Of a stretch of DNA of 64,000 nucleotides, positions 42,825 to 63,589 are shown piece after piece. This DNA comes from Colius striatus (lineage: Eukaryota; Chordata; Aves; Coliiformes; Coliidae). The position numbers and the translations under genes were made by a program. How positions within the stretch are numbered: position 1 is the stretch's first letter; every line of letters starts with the position of its first letter. The stretch is from NCBI RefSeq assembly GCF_028858725.1, contig NC_084766.1:24716501-24780500 (forward strand), read 5' to 3'. Under the pieces are notes generated by a model, which searched no databases, was not told the DNA's origin, and worked only from the letters and a program-made list of their open reading frames with translations.

Positions 42825-43165
42825 CATAGAATGATAATGGTGGAGGTTGGAAGTGACCTCTAGAGATCATCCAGCCCAACCCACTGCTAAAGCAGGTTCC
42901 AGTAGATCAGGTCACACAGGAACGTGTCAAAGTGGGTTTGGAAACCTCCAGAGAAGGAGCCTCCACACCCTCCCTGGGCAGCCTGTGCCAGTGCTCCCTC
43001 ATCTGGACAGCAAAGAAGGTTTTCCTTGTGTTTAAGTGGAATTATTTGTGTTCCAGCTTGTGTCCATTACCCCTTGTCCTGTCACTGGACACTGCAGAAA
43101 AAAGTGTCACCCCATCCTCTTGACATTCACCCTTTAGGTACTTGTAAGTCTTGAGGAGGTTATGT
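42825..43165 (-). repeat. CR1 LINE 3' fragment, minus orientation
   Basis: It begins with CATAGAATGATAATGGTGG and includes GAGATCATCCAGCCCAACCC, GATCAGGTCACACAGGAACG and ACCCCTTGTCCTGTCACTGG, all antisense CR1. Confidence 0.88.
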
Positions 43166-46100
43166 GAGTGCTCATCTCACTGATTGCTCTGCAGGAGGAG
43201 CAGAGGCTCCTCCAGCTCTCAGCTCCACAAGAAGTGCCAGCTGCTGATTTCCCACGGCTGCTCCAGGCTGCACATCCCGGCACAGGAGGTTCCTTAGGGC
43301 CACGCTCTGCTCTGGGAACTGGCTGGCTGCAGTGGCTGCTCAGGGTGTCTGTTTGCAGTGGGGACATGTGGCCCCAGGCTCCACAGCACTGCCCAGAACA
43401 CAAGAAGGGGTTATTTCCATGAAGGTGCTGCTGTGATGGCTGTGGCTTTATGGTCTGCAGCGGGGGCACAGCAGAAGGTGCTGGAGCAGCGCAGGGGTGA
43501 TACCAGAGCAGGGCTTGTACCATGAGTTGGGCTTAAACTCACAAACACATAAAGCAGGGGCTAAAAGTGAACGTGGTAGGGATACCTGTGAGAGAGCCAG
43601 GGTGAGAGGCTCCATGGCAGCCATCCCACGCTGTCCCTCCCGCTGGGGATGGCAGCTCTGGGCTCCACAGCCACAGCCCAGATACCCCGAGGTCACAGGT
43701 TCCTTGGCCTTCGACCTCTCCCAGGCACGAATCTAATCGCTCTGGGCCAGGCTGTCCCTGACACTGGCAGGGCTGTCACTGCTGACCACGCATCCCTGCC
43801 AGGGCTGGTGGCAGCTGGGGAAGAGGATGGAGGGGGGGGAAATGGACAGGGGGTAGGGAACTGCCCAGAGCAGCTGGGCTGTGCTCCAGGGGGATTTAGG
43901 AACTCCCAGGGAGGGACTTTGCTGCAAGGAACACAGGGAACTTGCAGTCGTCTGTTCCCAGCCCAGCTAGTGGCAGAGCCCTAGGCTGGGTGGGCAGGAT
44001 TTGGCCTCTGTGGTGTCCTTGCTGGCGATGGATCTGCACAGGGGCTGTGGGACACACTACACCCTGCCATACCTTCACTCTCTGTTCCCCCAACGGGCTC
44101 TCGGGGGAGTGGAAACCCCTAACCATGAGGGTTTTTGGGCTGGATCAGAAGGGTTGTTGCTGATGGGCAAAAGTAGATTAAGAGAGCACAGGGGACAGGG
44201 GTCTTGTCTGTGGCAGGTCTGCCCCACTAGACCTTTCAATGCTCTGCTCACTGGAGGGGGCAGTGAGGCCTAGTGGTGGGACTGGACACTTGGAAAATGG
44301 GATTTTGTCTCCTGAGGACAAAGTGGGATCAGAACCACTGGAGAACCCTCAAGCCCTATCTGAACTCCCTGGATGCTTGCTCCTGTGCCCAGACCAGCTC
44401 TCTGCAGCTCTGGGCCATCCCTGCACACCCTGAAGAGGGTGTCTGCACTGTGATGGGCATTGTGTGCACGCCATGGCCATGCCAGGATGGTGTGAAGTCT
44501 CATACCACGGCTGGTGCCTGGGAGAAACCAGTTCCAGGCTGTCTCCAGGCTCTGGCTGTGGCTTTGCCTGGGACCATGGTTTCCTCACCTTCCCAAAACA
44601 TAGAGGTGTGCAGGGTAACAAGGACATCAGGCGTGACCCTGGGCATGGGAGCTGGAAAGGGACACAGTTCCCATTCCAGCCCCAGTGCCACTGTGGGGTG
44701 GGGGCTGTATGGATGGCAGGAGTTGGGGGGCTGGGCTTGGGTAAGGGCTGTCAGGGAGGTTTGAGGCAGGTCCTTGGGGCCGGCCAGCGAGCTGAGGGGC
44801 TATGGCCAAGCTGGAGGAACAGCAGGTGCTATGGGGTGCGTTCTCACCTCACTGATGCTTTGGGGGTCCTTCTTACTGCCCCTACCACCTTCCCACGTCT
44901 CCACAGCTCTGTTCAGGGCCATGAGGGGTACCCAGTGGATACCTCCCCGGGGCCAGGGTCAGGATGAGCCGTGGCTCTGCCGGGCTGCGATGTCAAAGGG
45001 GCCATAACCCTGGTGTTTTGCAAACTCCCGGGGTCAGCAGTTCAGCTGCCACTGACACAGGGGCCCAGAGACACACACGGGCATTTTGGGTGGATGCTGT
45101 AAGCAAACAAACGAAGGTAGAGTTACAGCTGATGTTCAGCCCCCTCCAGCCACTGCTGTTAGTTTTAGGCTTAAGTCCCCTGCAGGCTGGGCACAGGAGT
45201 CCTCTTCCTAAGAGGACCCAAAGCAAAGCCAATTTGTCTGGCCTGGCTGGCTGGGTCGGCTCCCAGCAAAGGGCCGGCGTTTGCATCTCTGTCTCAGTTC
45301 CTTATGGCCCTGAAGGAGCCTCTGAGCCCATCCCATGGAGAGGACAGTGACCCCCAGCATTAAGTGACAGCTCCCACCTTCCTGGGTGGCCAGTGGAGCT
45401 CCCTCCCAGGCAGCCTGGCTTCCACCCACCCTTCCCAGCCCTGCCTGATGATGTGTGACTGGACACCCTGAGAAGGAAGATGCTGCTTGGACTGGGTCTA
45501 TGATGCTGGACAAGTTGTACCAGTTGGGAATGTCTTGGGACCAGGTCCTGGAGATGCCCTGTGCAAGGGATGAAGCAGAGCTGCCTAAATGCCATGGGCA
45601 CACACATGTCCATGTATGTCACCCCTTCCCCATGCACACATGTCATGGCTGTTCCTGTTCAGGCTGCTTGTTCACTGAGCCCTGTTAGATGCAGAGCAGG
45701 TTTGCAGGAAAATGCTCAGCCTTGAGTTTAAACCACATGGGGCTGGTGATGCCACCTTCTCCCTGGGCTGCTCCCACATGAACTGTCCTTACTGGGAGCC
45801 TTTTGTCATTGTTTATGGCTTACTTAGCTCAAGCCCAGCTGTGGGACTCTGTATGGACCCCTTCCCAAGTTGGGTGGCCACAGAGGCATCCCAATTGTCT
45901 CTCCTTTCAGGTGGATGTGGCCTGGAGTGCATGTCCCCATCACTGCCCTCCACAAGGCTCCTGGCCTGGCTCAGCATGGCTGTGTCTTTACCTGTGTGCC
46001 TGGTTCATCTCTGAGCTACCCCTGTGCACCGGTTAGGGATGCTGGAGATGGAAGCAGTGCTGGTGGTGACAGAGCCAAAGGCAGCTGTGACATGGATGGA

Positions 46101-49100
46101 AACCCCCCCTGTGCATCCAGGGCTTGCCCTGGATGAAGTCCTGCTCTGCCTGGGCACTAGGAATGATGCTGCCACGTTCTGAGCCACCCAAGGCTGCCCC
46201 TGCCATGCTGGTGTGGGCAGTGAGATCTTCTGCACATCACCCAGCCTGGATGGAATGCAGAGCCCTGTTTTGACTCTTCTGATCTACAGGAGCATCATTT
46301 GCTGCCTGGCAGCCAGCACGTGGGCACCAGAGCATGATTGAGCTGATATTGACACCAGCACTTCCAGGAGTGTAATTATGGAAGCAAAGGGCACATTTCT
46401 GGAAAGCTGATGTGCAGGATGGACAGGAGGTGATGAAAGGGCAGAGAAAGGAGCCCAGTTCCTTGAAATGAAAAGACTGATGAAGAGGGACCTGATGAGG
46501 CCACATCACCCTGGTTGTTCCTGGCAGGGGTGGGTGCAGCTCCAGGGGACTGAGTTCAGGTCTGGTACCCTGGCTTGATATTCCCACCACCCACAAAATA
46601 CACCTCAACCCTACTGCTAGTAATTGAATAGAGAAGAGAATTAATTGTGAGTGGGCTGTGTCTCCCCTCCCAATCTGGCCCGAGGCTGCCTCAGCGCTGT
46701 GGGTAGAGAAGACAAGGTCATTCCCATGTAACACATCCCGGTGGGGTCCGGCCAAGTTCCTTCCCTTCGGCTGGGGGGGCGGGTTAATGGCGAGCAGAAG
46801 GATTGCCCCAGGCTGCTCCGTGCCGCTCAGCCATGGAGAGGAGCTGCTGCCGCCTCCGAAACGCCCCATTAGTGCTGCGGTCCCTTTGTGAAGGATCAGC
46901 GGGCAAGGCTGGGAGTGCTGGTGCTGAGGCTGGGAAGGGCCTTCTGGCTCTGCTGGGAAGCCTCCACGTGCTTATTCTGGGATGGCAAAAGCTGGGTTTT
47001 TTGCCAAACATCCTCCAGGTACACCTGTAAAGGGTTACAGGACCCTGGTTTCCATGCATTCTGGTTCTCCATCATATGGTGTTAGAAGGGAGGGTGATGC
47101 TTGGGTACAGAACAGCACTGCCTGTGCTCTGGTGTCCTTGTCTCTGGAAGCCCCAGCCCCTGGGTAACCGCCAGCCCCACACCAGCGCCCTCACTGCTTG
47201 CTCTCTGCCCCGTTTCACAGTCAGCCGCTCCGCACACTCCCGGAGCCCCGTGCCTGCAGAGAGGAGGTGTCGTGGCGCCGGGGCCGGCTCAGCGCTGCCG
47301 TGTCGCTGCAGGTGCTGCTCTCCTCCATCGGTCGGGATTAGCGCTGTGGGTCTGTCTATGTCCCTGGGCTGGCAGGAGCAGGGAACTCTGCCTGTTGATT
47401 GGCCCCTCTCTGCCAGCGACAGCAATGTTCTGGTTGCTTTTCCACCTGGTAGTTTCCCCTGGTAAAGAGGTGTTCAAGCTAAACCTTTTGCAGGTGTTTG
47501 ACTGATGATCCTCACCCCAAATTCTCCCAGCCACCTACAGCTGGTGTTTCTTTTCTTAGCTCTGCCTCCGAAATAGGTGGTGCTAGAGGGGAGGCTTTAG
47601 GCTGATGGTCAGTGAGCAGCTGCTAACAGCTACACCTTGCTAGCTTTGACCTCTTGCAGGGAGCGGGAGCTTGCTCTGCCCTTCATTGCCCTGTAGCAAG
47701 AGAGGGGGTGTCTGTGGACCGCTTCTGACCTGGACTGGGCCAGCCAGAGATGATGCCCTAGAAGAAGCAGGTTGGAAGGTAGACCTGGGACCATGCTGTG
47801 TCCTGCAGATGTCTGAGGGGTGTCCTGGGAGAGAGCAGTGATGGTGTTTGGCTGCAGTGCTGAGGGTCCTAGGGGGAGTAGAGAGCACCCATATGCTCTC
47901 TTCAGCCTCTGCTGTACAGTGGCACAGACAGTGCCCTCCCAGGGTGTCACAATCCCTCTCCTGCTGCCTCTTCCATCTCCTCAAATCCTCTCCCAGTTCA
48001 CTCACTGCCAGATCTGAGCCTGGGCTGCTCCGGGAGCTGCCTCCGTGGTTCCCAGCTGCTAGGAGTGGGGTGCAAAGGTGGCAGAGAAGGTCTGGGAGCA
48101 GCCTAGACCCCAGTCTGTCTGAGTCAGCTATTTCTGTGTCCTGGCTCCTCTCTCAGCTCCTGCTTCACAGTGTTGTAGCCCTGCAACTGTACCTGGGCAC
48201 CTTCAGCTTTATGGGAAAAGGGATGAGAGGGCTGCAGATCACATCTCTGGTGTTCAGTGCTTCATCTGCAGTGTTTAACACCCCCAAAGACCATAAAACC
48301 CGTGAGCTATTCTCTTAGGGAAACACACTCCTGCAGCTGGGCAGCCTAAATTGACTGGGACTGACTGCAGGCCAGTCCCACTCCTGCAGATCAGGGCGAT
48401 GGAGCAGTGGGGCAGCAGGATGGGACCTGATGGGACTGTGCCGGTGGCCTTCTCCAGGGATCACAGCCTGAGGGCTGCCTAGGGTGCTGGGGACACAGCA
48501 GGTCCACAAGTCTTTCTGCTGGTGAAGAATTTCTTCCAGCAGCACCATGGCAACTTGGCCTGAGGTCCAGCCAGTCTCAGGCACACAGGGCTGGGGTTGG
48601 TCTGCTCCACAGGAGAGCCAGACAAGCCTTTGTCCCCTCAGTGCCTGGGGATGGAGGGGACCCTCAGCCAGTAGACCAGGGGTTTAGCTCAGGTGGCTTG
48701 TGAAGGAGCTGGTAGGCAGGTTGGACTCCCTTGCGCTGCCTTGCACAGGAGAGAGGCTTTCCAAAAACGTTTGGTTTGAGATGTGTGAATGGGAGTGTCA
48801 TTCCTGATGCAAACGTGAGGGTGGGCTGGGAGGCACTGAGGGAAGGAGGCAAATACTTCTGTGCAGGTACTCGGCTTCCCTGCAAAGAGCAGATGGTGGC
48901 ATTGAGCAAGGGCAGCAACAGAGGTGGGCTGAGCCCTGCAGTCCTGAGGCTGCCCAGCCCCAGCTGCCATCACCAACCCGCTCGTGTGTCCCCTGCCCAA
49001 AGCTGGGGTAGGATGAGGGCTGTGGAGGCTTTGGCTGTGGACCTAAGGATGAGTAGCAGGAGCATCATCTGTCATCTGCTGTCAGGAGGAGTGTGGCCAT

Positions 49101-49630
49101 CCTTAGGTGATCCCACAGTGGCTGGATTTTACAGCCACGGCTGGTGCTTGAGCCTGTTTGCCCAGGGCAGGGAGCACACGGGGCTGTCAGCCCGTTCCTG
49201 CCTCTGACCCCGTACAGGACACCATAAATCGCTCCATTTAAGGCAGCCTGGGCTGTTGTGGACGTGGTGTCATTGAACACAGTGTGAGGTGTGCTGGATA
49301 ATGTGTGGCCTGACCCTGTGCCCACCGGAGGTAAAGCAGGAGTGGTCACTGGTGAGCAAGAGGGGCATCTGGGAAAGAGGGAGTGCCTAAATACCCTCAG
49401 GTTTTCTGTCTATTAAAAAAGCAAGGGCTGCCTGAATTTACAGCATTGGGAACATCTAGTGCTGCCTGTTCTGGTTTTATCTGGTTCTCCTTAGGCAACT
49501 AGGAGTGGTGGGCATGGGAAGCCATCTCACCCGTGCCGTGGCACATCAGCTCTTCACACAGCTCCACACAGAGGAGTTTTCTCTTTATCTCCCAAGCATG
49601 TGCTGGACTGATGAGCAGAGTGTGTGAGTG
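43166..49630. other. NPM3-FGF8 intergenic DNA, main part
   Basis: This is 6.5 kb without a supportable gene. A few AT-rich islands stand out in otherwise GC-rich DNA and could be regulatory: about 46340-46400 and 46610-46650 (TAATTATGG, GAGAATTAATTGTGAG), and about 49215-49245 (CACCATAAATCGCTCCATTT). These are weak candidates from motif content only. Confidence 0.45.
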
Positions 49631-50195
49631 TGGAATCACAGAACCACAGAATCTTAAGGGTTGGAAGGGACCTTGAGAGATCATCCAGTCCAGCCCCCTG
49701 CCAGAGCAGGACCACCTAGAGTAGGTCACACAGGAACTTGTCCAGGTGGGTTTGGAATGTCCCCAGAGAAGGAGACTCCACAAGCCATCTGGGCAGCCTG
49801 TTCCAGTGCTCCCTCACCTGAACAGTGAAGAAATTCTTCCTTGTACTTATCTGGAACCTCTTCTGTTCCAGCTTGTACCCATTGCCCCTTGTCCTCTCAT
49901 TGGCCATCACTGAGAATAGCCTGGCTCCATTCTCCTGACACCCACCCTTTACCTATTTGTAAACACTAATGAGGTCGCCCCTCAGTTTCCTTTCCAAGCT
50001 GAAGAGCCCCAGCTCCCTCAGCCTTTCATCATAAGGGAGATGCTCCTCTCCATGATCTTTATGGCCCTGTGCTGAACTCTCTCCAGCAGCTCCCTGTCCT
50101 TGAACTGAGGGGTCCAGAACTGGACACAATATTCCAGATGTGGTCTCACGAGGGCAGAGGAGAGGGGAAGGAGAACCTCTCTTGCTTCAGCTGAT
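49631..50195 (-). repeat. CR1 LINE fragment, minus orientation (left of FGF8)
   Basis: This copy of about 565 bp runs from AATCACAGAACCACAGAATC through CTTGTCCAGGTGGGTTTGGA, GACACCCACCCTTTACC and CCAGAACTGGACACAATATT. It closely resembles the copy at 62.75 kb. Confidence 0.92.
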
Positions 50196-50685
50196 CACCT
50201 TTACTACCCATCCTGTCTAATCCTGTGCTGCTCCTAAAGTCTTCCAGTTAAATGCAAGCCCAAGACTTATTTCTACATGTATGAAAACCTTTCAGAAACC
50301 TCGGCCTTTTGCACCAAAAGAAAGGGAAGGAGAACACGAGGGGCTGTTTTTGCAGGAAATTTTGGCCAGAGCAGGGCACTTGCCCACCCTGCACTGCACA
50401 AGGTCTGGTGATAGCTATGCAGGGTCTGTTTTTCTCCTTCAGCCCTGTGGGACCAGCCCAGGGACTGGGCAGTGCCCAGGCTCCCCTGCCCATCTGCAGC
50501 TCCTCCAGCAGCGATGGAGCCGGGTGAGAGCCCCGGCACTCCTGGGAGACCCATCCCTGGAGGTGACTGTGGGCAGCGTTTTGGGGTAAAACGCTGAGTG
50601 TGTGATGAGGAGAGGTGTGGGGGCACGTGTGTGGAGTTGGTGGGTGCTTGAGCCGGGAGGAAAACGCGCAAGCTGGGTGGCAGCA
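50196..50685. other. Unique DNA between the CR1 and a TG-rich tract
   Basis: Nothing was recognised. Confidence 0.6.
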
Positions 50686-51070
50686 CGAGTGTGTGTGTGT
50701 GTGAGGGAGAAAGGGAAGCATCTTGTGACTGCAGCCAGAGTGTGCTCATGTGTAGTTTTGGGGTAGGGGTAAGCAAAGTCGTGTGTCTGTGCTGAGGGGT
50801 GCACAGTGGGGTTGCCTGTGCCAAGAGAGTGTTGTGTGAGTGGTGTGAGGGGGAAAGGAGGGGGCTGCATGGGAAAGGCTGTATGAGTGTGTGAGATGTG
50901 GGGTCTGCACGGGTGTGAGGGCAGCGTGCACATGTGTGCAGGGGCATTGTGCCTGCATATGTGTGTGTGTGTGCAGGGGAGCTGCGCCCCGGTGTGTGTC
51001 TGTTCAGGACTGTGCCCACTCGTGTGTGTGTGTGTGTGTGCGCGCGTGTGCAGGGGGCCGTGCCCGCGTG
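50686..51070. repeat. TG-rich simple and minisatellite-like DNA
   Basis: Runs of (TG)n occur at about 50690-50704, 50961-50973 and 51022-51050. The last passes into CGCGCG, a Z-DNA-prone alternating purine-pyrimidine tract. Between them are degenerate TGTGTGAG/GGTGTG motifs. Confidence 0.8.
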
Positions 51071-51144
51071 TGGGGGGTGTGTGTGGCGGTGCAGGCCGCC
51101 GCTCTGTCACTCAGAGCCCCGGAGCTGACAGGAGCTGCCTCTCC

Positions 51145-51225
51145 AGCGGCGGTGGATCGCGCTGATTGCTGATTCGAGGAAACAAAATAGCAATTGTAAT
51201 TATGGGCTCTGATAAGATAAAGGAG
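51145..51225. promoter_or_regulatory. Candidate conserved block upstream of FGF8
   Basis: An AT-rich island in GC-rich flanks contains CTGATTGCTGATTC, CAATTG (51191), TAATTA (51197) and GATAAGATAA (51211, GATA-type). It sits 1.1 kb upstream of the FGF8 start. Function is inferred from motif density only. Confidence 0.45.
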
Positions 51226-52341
51226 GGAGCGGGGAGCGCGGGGACCGGCAGCGGGGCACGGCCGGCAAATTAGCGGCTGTCACTCAACGCCGAGCAGGCG
51301 GTGCCGGCCCCGGCCCCGGCCAGGTACCGGCCCCGGGGGCCGCCCGCCGCAGCCCCGCCGCAGCCCCCGCCCCGGTGCGCAACAGGTGGCGGGGCCGGGA
51401 GCGCCGGGGCTCGCCCGAACAATGCAGCCCTCGGTGGCCCTGCCCGGGCTGCGGGGCTGAGCCCCGTCCCGCCGCCGCCGCCCGGCCCCATGGCCCCGCA
51501 CCGCCGGCCCTGAGGGAGCCCGCCCGCCCCTCCAGGTAAGCTCCGGGCGGGGATGCTCGGGGAAGGCAGGGGAGGGAAGGGGAGGCGGGGGGGTGTCCCT
51601 CTGCCCGCTCCCCACCCCGGCTGCGGTATTTGCTCAGCCTCGCTCTCTCCCGAAACTCCGGCCCCCTCCATTCCCCCGGTAATCCTTTTAAACGTCTGGC
51701 ACGTCCCGGGAGGGCTCGCCCGCCGGTCCCAATCCACAACGCACCCGCGGAGCGGCGAACCCCCAGCGGGGCAACCGCGGCCCCGACGCCCCCTCCCTGC
51801 CTTCCAGCCCTTCGCCACCCCCTTTTACTGACAGAGAAACTGAGGCACGGGGCGGGGAGGATGTCTCGCCGGCGGCTGGCCCCGGAGCCCGGCGCTTAGT
51901 GCCAGCCCCGAGCTCGGCGACACCTGGCCCGCCGCGGCAGGTACCGCCGGGCCGGGCTGCGGAGGGGAGCTGAGCGGAGCGAGGGGACGGCCGGGCTTCC
52001 CCTGCGGCGGCCGCCCCCCGGCATCGCCCGCCCCCGCCGTCGGGGCTGCGGGGCGGCCTCGCCGCCTCCCGGGGCGGCCGCGGGGCCGCGGAGCGGGGCG
52101 GGGGGTGCCCCGCGGCGGGGGGCAGCCGGCCGTGCGCCCCGGGGGCTGGGCGGGAGGGCGGGCGGGCCGGTGAGGGCCTTTCCCCTCTGTAGCCGCTTGT
52201 GCCCTCCTTTCCTCGGGGCGAGGACGAGCCGGCCGGGCGAGAGGAGGCGAGGAGCCGAGGCAGCGACGCGCCCCCCCGGGCGCTCTCCCCCACCGCCGCC
52301 GCCGCCGGGCCCCGGGCTCCTGGCCCCGTACCGGCGCCGCG

Positions 52342-60411
<8,070 letters not shown>

Positions 60412-61940
60412 TGGGGCAGCCTCAGGCCCGGCCTGCACCTCTCCCGGAGGACGCTCCTCTGAGCTTGGTGGACTATACGTAGAGACTTTCCTATATGGAT
60501 ATTAAAGAGAAACACGAAAAAAGGGAGGGGGGAAGATAAGGAACAATTTACCTGCTCTAGTTGTTGATAATTTTGGGGGGCTGGTTTGGTTTTTACAAAA
60601 AAAAAAAAGGAAAAAGGAAAAAAAAAAGAAGAGAGGCTCTATTTTTGTACTCCAACTTTAAAAGAAATGAAACTTTGAAAGACTGGTGAAGGGGAAGAGC
60701 CCTTTGCTTAGAAATGTTCTAGTCTCTTTGGGGTCGTGCTTTATTTGGTAATTATTTTTTTTTGTAGCTCTAGAGGGAAAAGAGGGGGAAAAAAATCACT
60801 GTTTGAGACAAGCGAAAAGGGAAGAAGGAGGAAATCCAAATCTGGGAGCAATGTGCTACTTACACTGAGTTAATGCTCACTGGAGAAGGGGGGAGCTTGG
60901 AAAACACTGCAGGGCACAGGATTTGTTTTGGAGGGGGTTGGAGGCCCCTCAGCCCGGGTGGGTTTTGCAGGCTGGGTGCTGTGGGCAGTGCCCATGGGGG
61001 CTGGCTGGGATGCCCAGGGTGAGGATCGCCGGCGCTTTCCTTCCTCGGCTGTGCCTACTCCTTCGGCTGAGCGATGGGTTGCTGGAAGCCGCTTGCATCC
61101 TTCCCAAAATGCTGGTGGCTTCACAACTCCCAGCTTACTTTTTTCTCAGGAGGGCGACACAGGGGTGATGGTCACCCCAGAGAAAGTCCTGGACTGACTC
61201 GGTAGCTCTTGCCCACGAGAGCGTCTGTGGCATTTGGTCGGTGTTAAGCTCCTGAGGTGACACAGCAGCTGCCGTGGAGCGGGCTGGGAACTGCTATATT
61301 TTTTTTTTTCCATGTGGAAAATGTGAACTTCTCACCAAAAACTGCTATATTTTTTTTCCTGTTTATATTTTTTTATCAGATGGAAGCTTTCATCCATGAA
61401 ATTAAAGAGGTTTACAAATGAGTGTGGAGCCATGGCAGGCTGCTTTTGTCGTAACGTTCACTTTGTGGTTGGCACTTCCCTTGTCCATCGTCTCCTCCGT
61501 GTTTGCCCTTTGAGAAATGCCACTGTCCTTGTCCTCCTGGGGAAGGGAAGTTGTTCTTTCAAAATCTCTGTGTTGACAGAAGACCAATTTTCTATTTAGA
61601 AGGGAACACCCCCTCCCCTCCCACCCCCAACCAACAAACCACCAAAGGAAACTAACTCTTGAGCGAACATCCCAAGCCAGCCCTGCTCTGCACACGCTGC
61701 CCTGGGACTGCATCTCTCTCCAAAGGGTTAAAGCGATTATTCTTGACAGGGGAGGGCAAATAAAGACACTGGATAGGAGCCAGAACCAGGGGTGACTTTT
61801 CATCCAATCTTTTTTTGATTGGGGTGGGTTTTTTCTGTTTCCTGGAGGATTTTTGTTTTGTTTTCGTTGTGTACAAATTGAATATGAGATGATGGAAATA
61901 TTTATTTAACATGTGCATTAAAAGTTTGTATTAGTCTAAC
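60412..61940 (+). other. FGF8: FGF8 3' UTR, end uncertain
   Basis: This is A/T-rich DNA with several possible poly(A) hexamers: ATTAAA at 60501, ATTAAA at 61401, AATAAA at 61759 and ATTAAA at 61917. The last would give a 1.5-kb UTR, the first only about 0.1 kb. Confidence 0.55.
61759..61764 (+). terminator. FGF8: Candidate FGF8 polyadenylation signal AATAAA
   Basis: This is the only canonical AATAAA found downstream of FGF8. ATTAAA at 61917, followed by GTTTGTATTAGTCT, is an alternative. Confidence 0.45.
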
Positions 61941-62202
61941 TGAGCCTGATGCTTTCCAGGGAGGGGCTGGGGCTGGAGAGGGGTGACAGAAGGAGGTAGA
62001 GGTGCAGGATGAGGCTGAGGTTGCCACTTGATGTGAGCTCCTTCACAAGGGAGTAGATGTGGGAAGATGCTCAGGATCTTGGATCCAGAAGAGTCTTTGT
62101 GAAATAACGGTTTTCCTTGAAGCAAATACCTGGTTTAAGGGGCAGATGCCACCTCCATGCCCTGTTATGACAAGTTGTTGCAGGCTGAATGGGGACATGG
62201 TT
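61941..62202. other. Intergenic DNA 3' of FGF8
   Basis: Nothing was recognised. Confidence 0.5.
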
Positions 62203-62299
62203 TTGCAACCTGATCTAGGTGAACCTACTTCTGCAGGGGGGTTGGACTAGATGATCTCTAAAGGTCCCTTCCAGCCCCTACCATTCTATGATTCTATGG
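62203..62299 (+). repeat. CR1 LINE 3' end, plus orientation
   Basis: It reads CAACCTGATCTAGGTGAACC, GGGTTGGACTAGATGATCTC and ends CCATTCTATGATTCTATGG, the CR1 3' terminus. It resembles the intron-4 OGA copy. Confidence 0.88.
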
Positions 62300-62749
62300 T
62301 GCCATGGAGCCTTAACCATGGGTTTTAAGTGGGGGATGAGTCTTTCCAAGACAGAAAGCCACTGTCTGCTCCCCTCTGGTCTGGAGGAGCTTGGTCTCTG
62401 TCCAAAATGGGCTGTTACATCGCATCCTTTGGTGGATGCTGAGCACTGCTGAGGTGCTGGGTCCTGCTCCCAGGAGCTGTTGGAGAAGGATTCAAATATG
62501 GAGGGGTCTCAGATGTGGAAAGATGCAAGAATAAAATTACAAACACGTTAAAATAACAATAATTGCAGAAATAGAGCATCCTTGCAAGGTGAGAGTCTCA
62601 TCATGGCCTGTGCCAGCCTCACAGGGCACCTGTGGCACTGCTTAGTGCTCAGGGTGTCCCTGATCTGTGAGGTGTGAGGATGAGCCGTTCCCTGGCTGAT
62701 GCAATGAGCTGGGATGAGCTGTTAATACAGAGCAGTAATTTCAACTACA
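62300..62749. other. Intergenic DNA between two CR1 copies
   Basis: Nothing was recognised. Confidence 0.5.
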
Positions 62750-62932
62750 TACCACAGAATCTTAAGGGCTGGAAGGGAGCTCGAAAGATCATCCAACTCC
62801 CCTGCCAGAGCAGGACCACCTAGAGTAGGTCACACAGGAACTTGTCCAGGTGGGTTTGGAATGTCCCCAGAGAAGGAGACTCCACAACTCATCTGGGCAG
62901 CCTGTTCCAGTGCTCCCTCAGAAGTCCTTCCT
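62750..62932 (-). repeat. CR1 LINE 3' fragment, minus orientation (right of FGF8)
   Basis: It starts ACCACAGAATCTTAAGGG and continues through CTTGTCCAGGTGGGTTTGGA and CCTGTTCCAGTGCTCCCTCA. It is nearly identical over its central part to the 49.6-kb copy. Confidence 0.9.
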
Positions 62933-63589
62933 TATGTTTCTGTGGTCAAGCAAGCCAGGCACTCAGGCACACTCCACAGCTGAGCATCGCCCTGTGTCAC
63001 GGAGGTGGTGGACGGTACCTGGGCTGTAGCACAGTGTTGGGTGCACGGCTGTCCCCGGACCCACTCAACCACTGCAGAGGTGCTGAGGTGAGCCCACATT
63101 GTGCTGGCCAGGCTACAGCAACTAAAAGTGGATGGCTCCTGGTCTTTCCCCAGGCACTGATGGTGTGTGACAGTCCTTAGTTAACCTAATTCATTCATTT
63201 GTCTAATCGCTTTTCCTAGTGGCTTTGTCAACTTGAGTGAATTGGTGCCAGGATTGCTGCTCCAGGTAGGGGTAGGAGAGGGACAGGATTGGCTCCATGC
63301 AGGTCAGCAGACTTCTTCCTTGCTATCTGTCCTCCAGGGACAGTGATGTCAGGGAAGATGTTGGTACTCAGCCTCCAGCAGGGCTGTTCCCCCATCCCTG
63401 ACATCCTAGGGTGCAGCTGAGGGCTGGAGCAGGAGGAACCCAGCACCTTGGGGGTCTGAGCCAAGGATGGACACCCCAGGTCCTTGCACATCTCTGTACC
63501 ACGCACCATCCCCAACTCCTGCTGTCTGCTCTGCCACAGCCTGCTTTTGCAAAAGGCACCCAGACCTGGCCCTGGGAAGGGACCCCTAA
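62933..63589. other. Downstream intergenic DNA
   Basis: Mostly unremarkable. A short AT-rich stretch at 63180-63225 (CCTAATTCATTC, GTCTAATCGC) may belong to the same regulatory region. Confidence 0.4.

Noticed and set aside
50439-51110. 223-residue minus-strand frame rich in His-Thr
   Set aside because: It is a translation of the TG-rich repeat tract.
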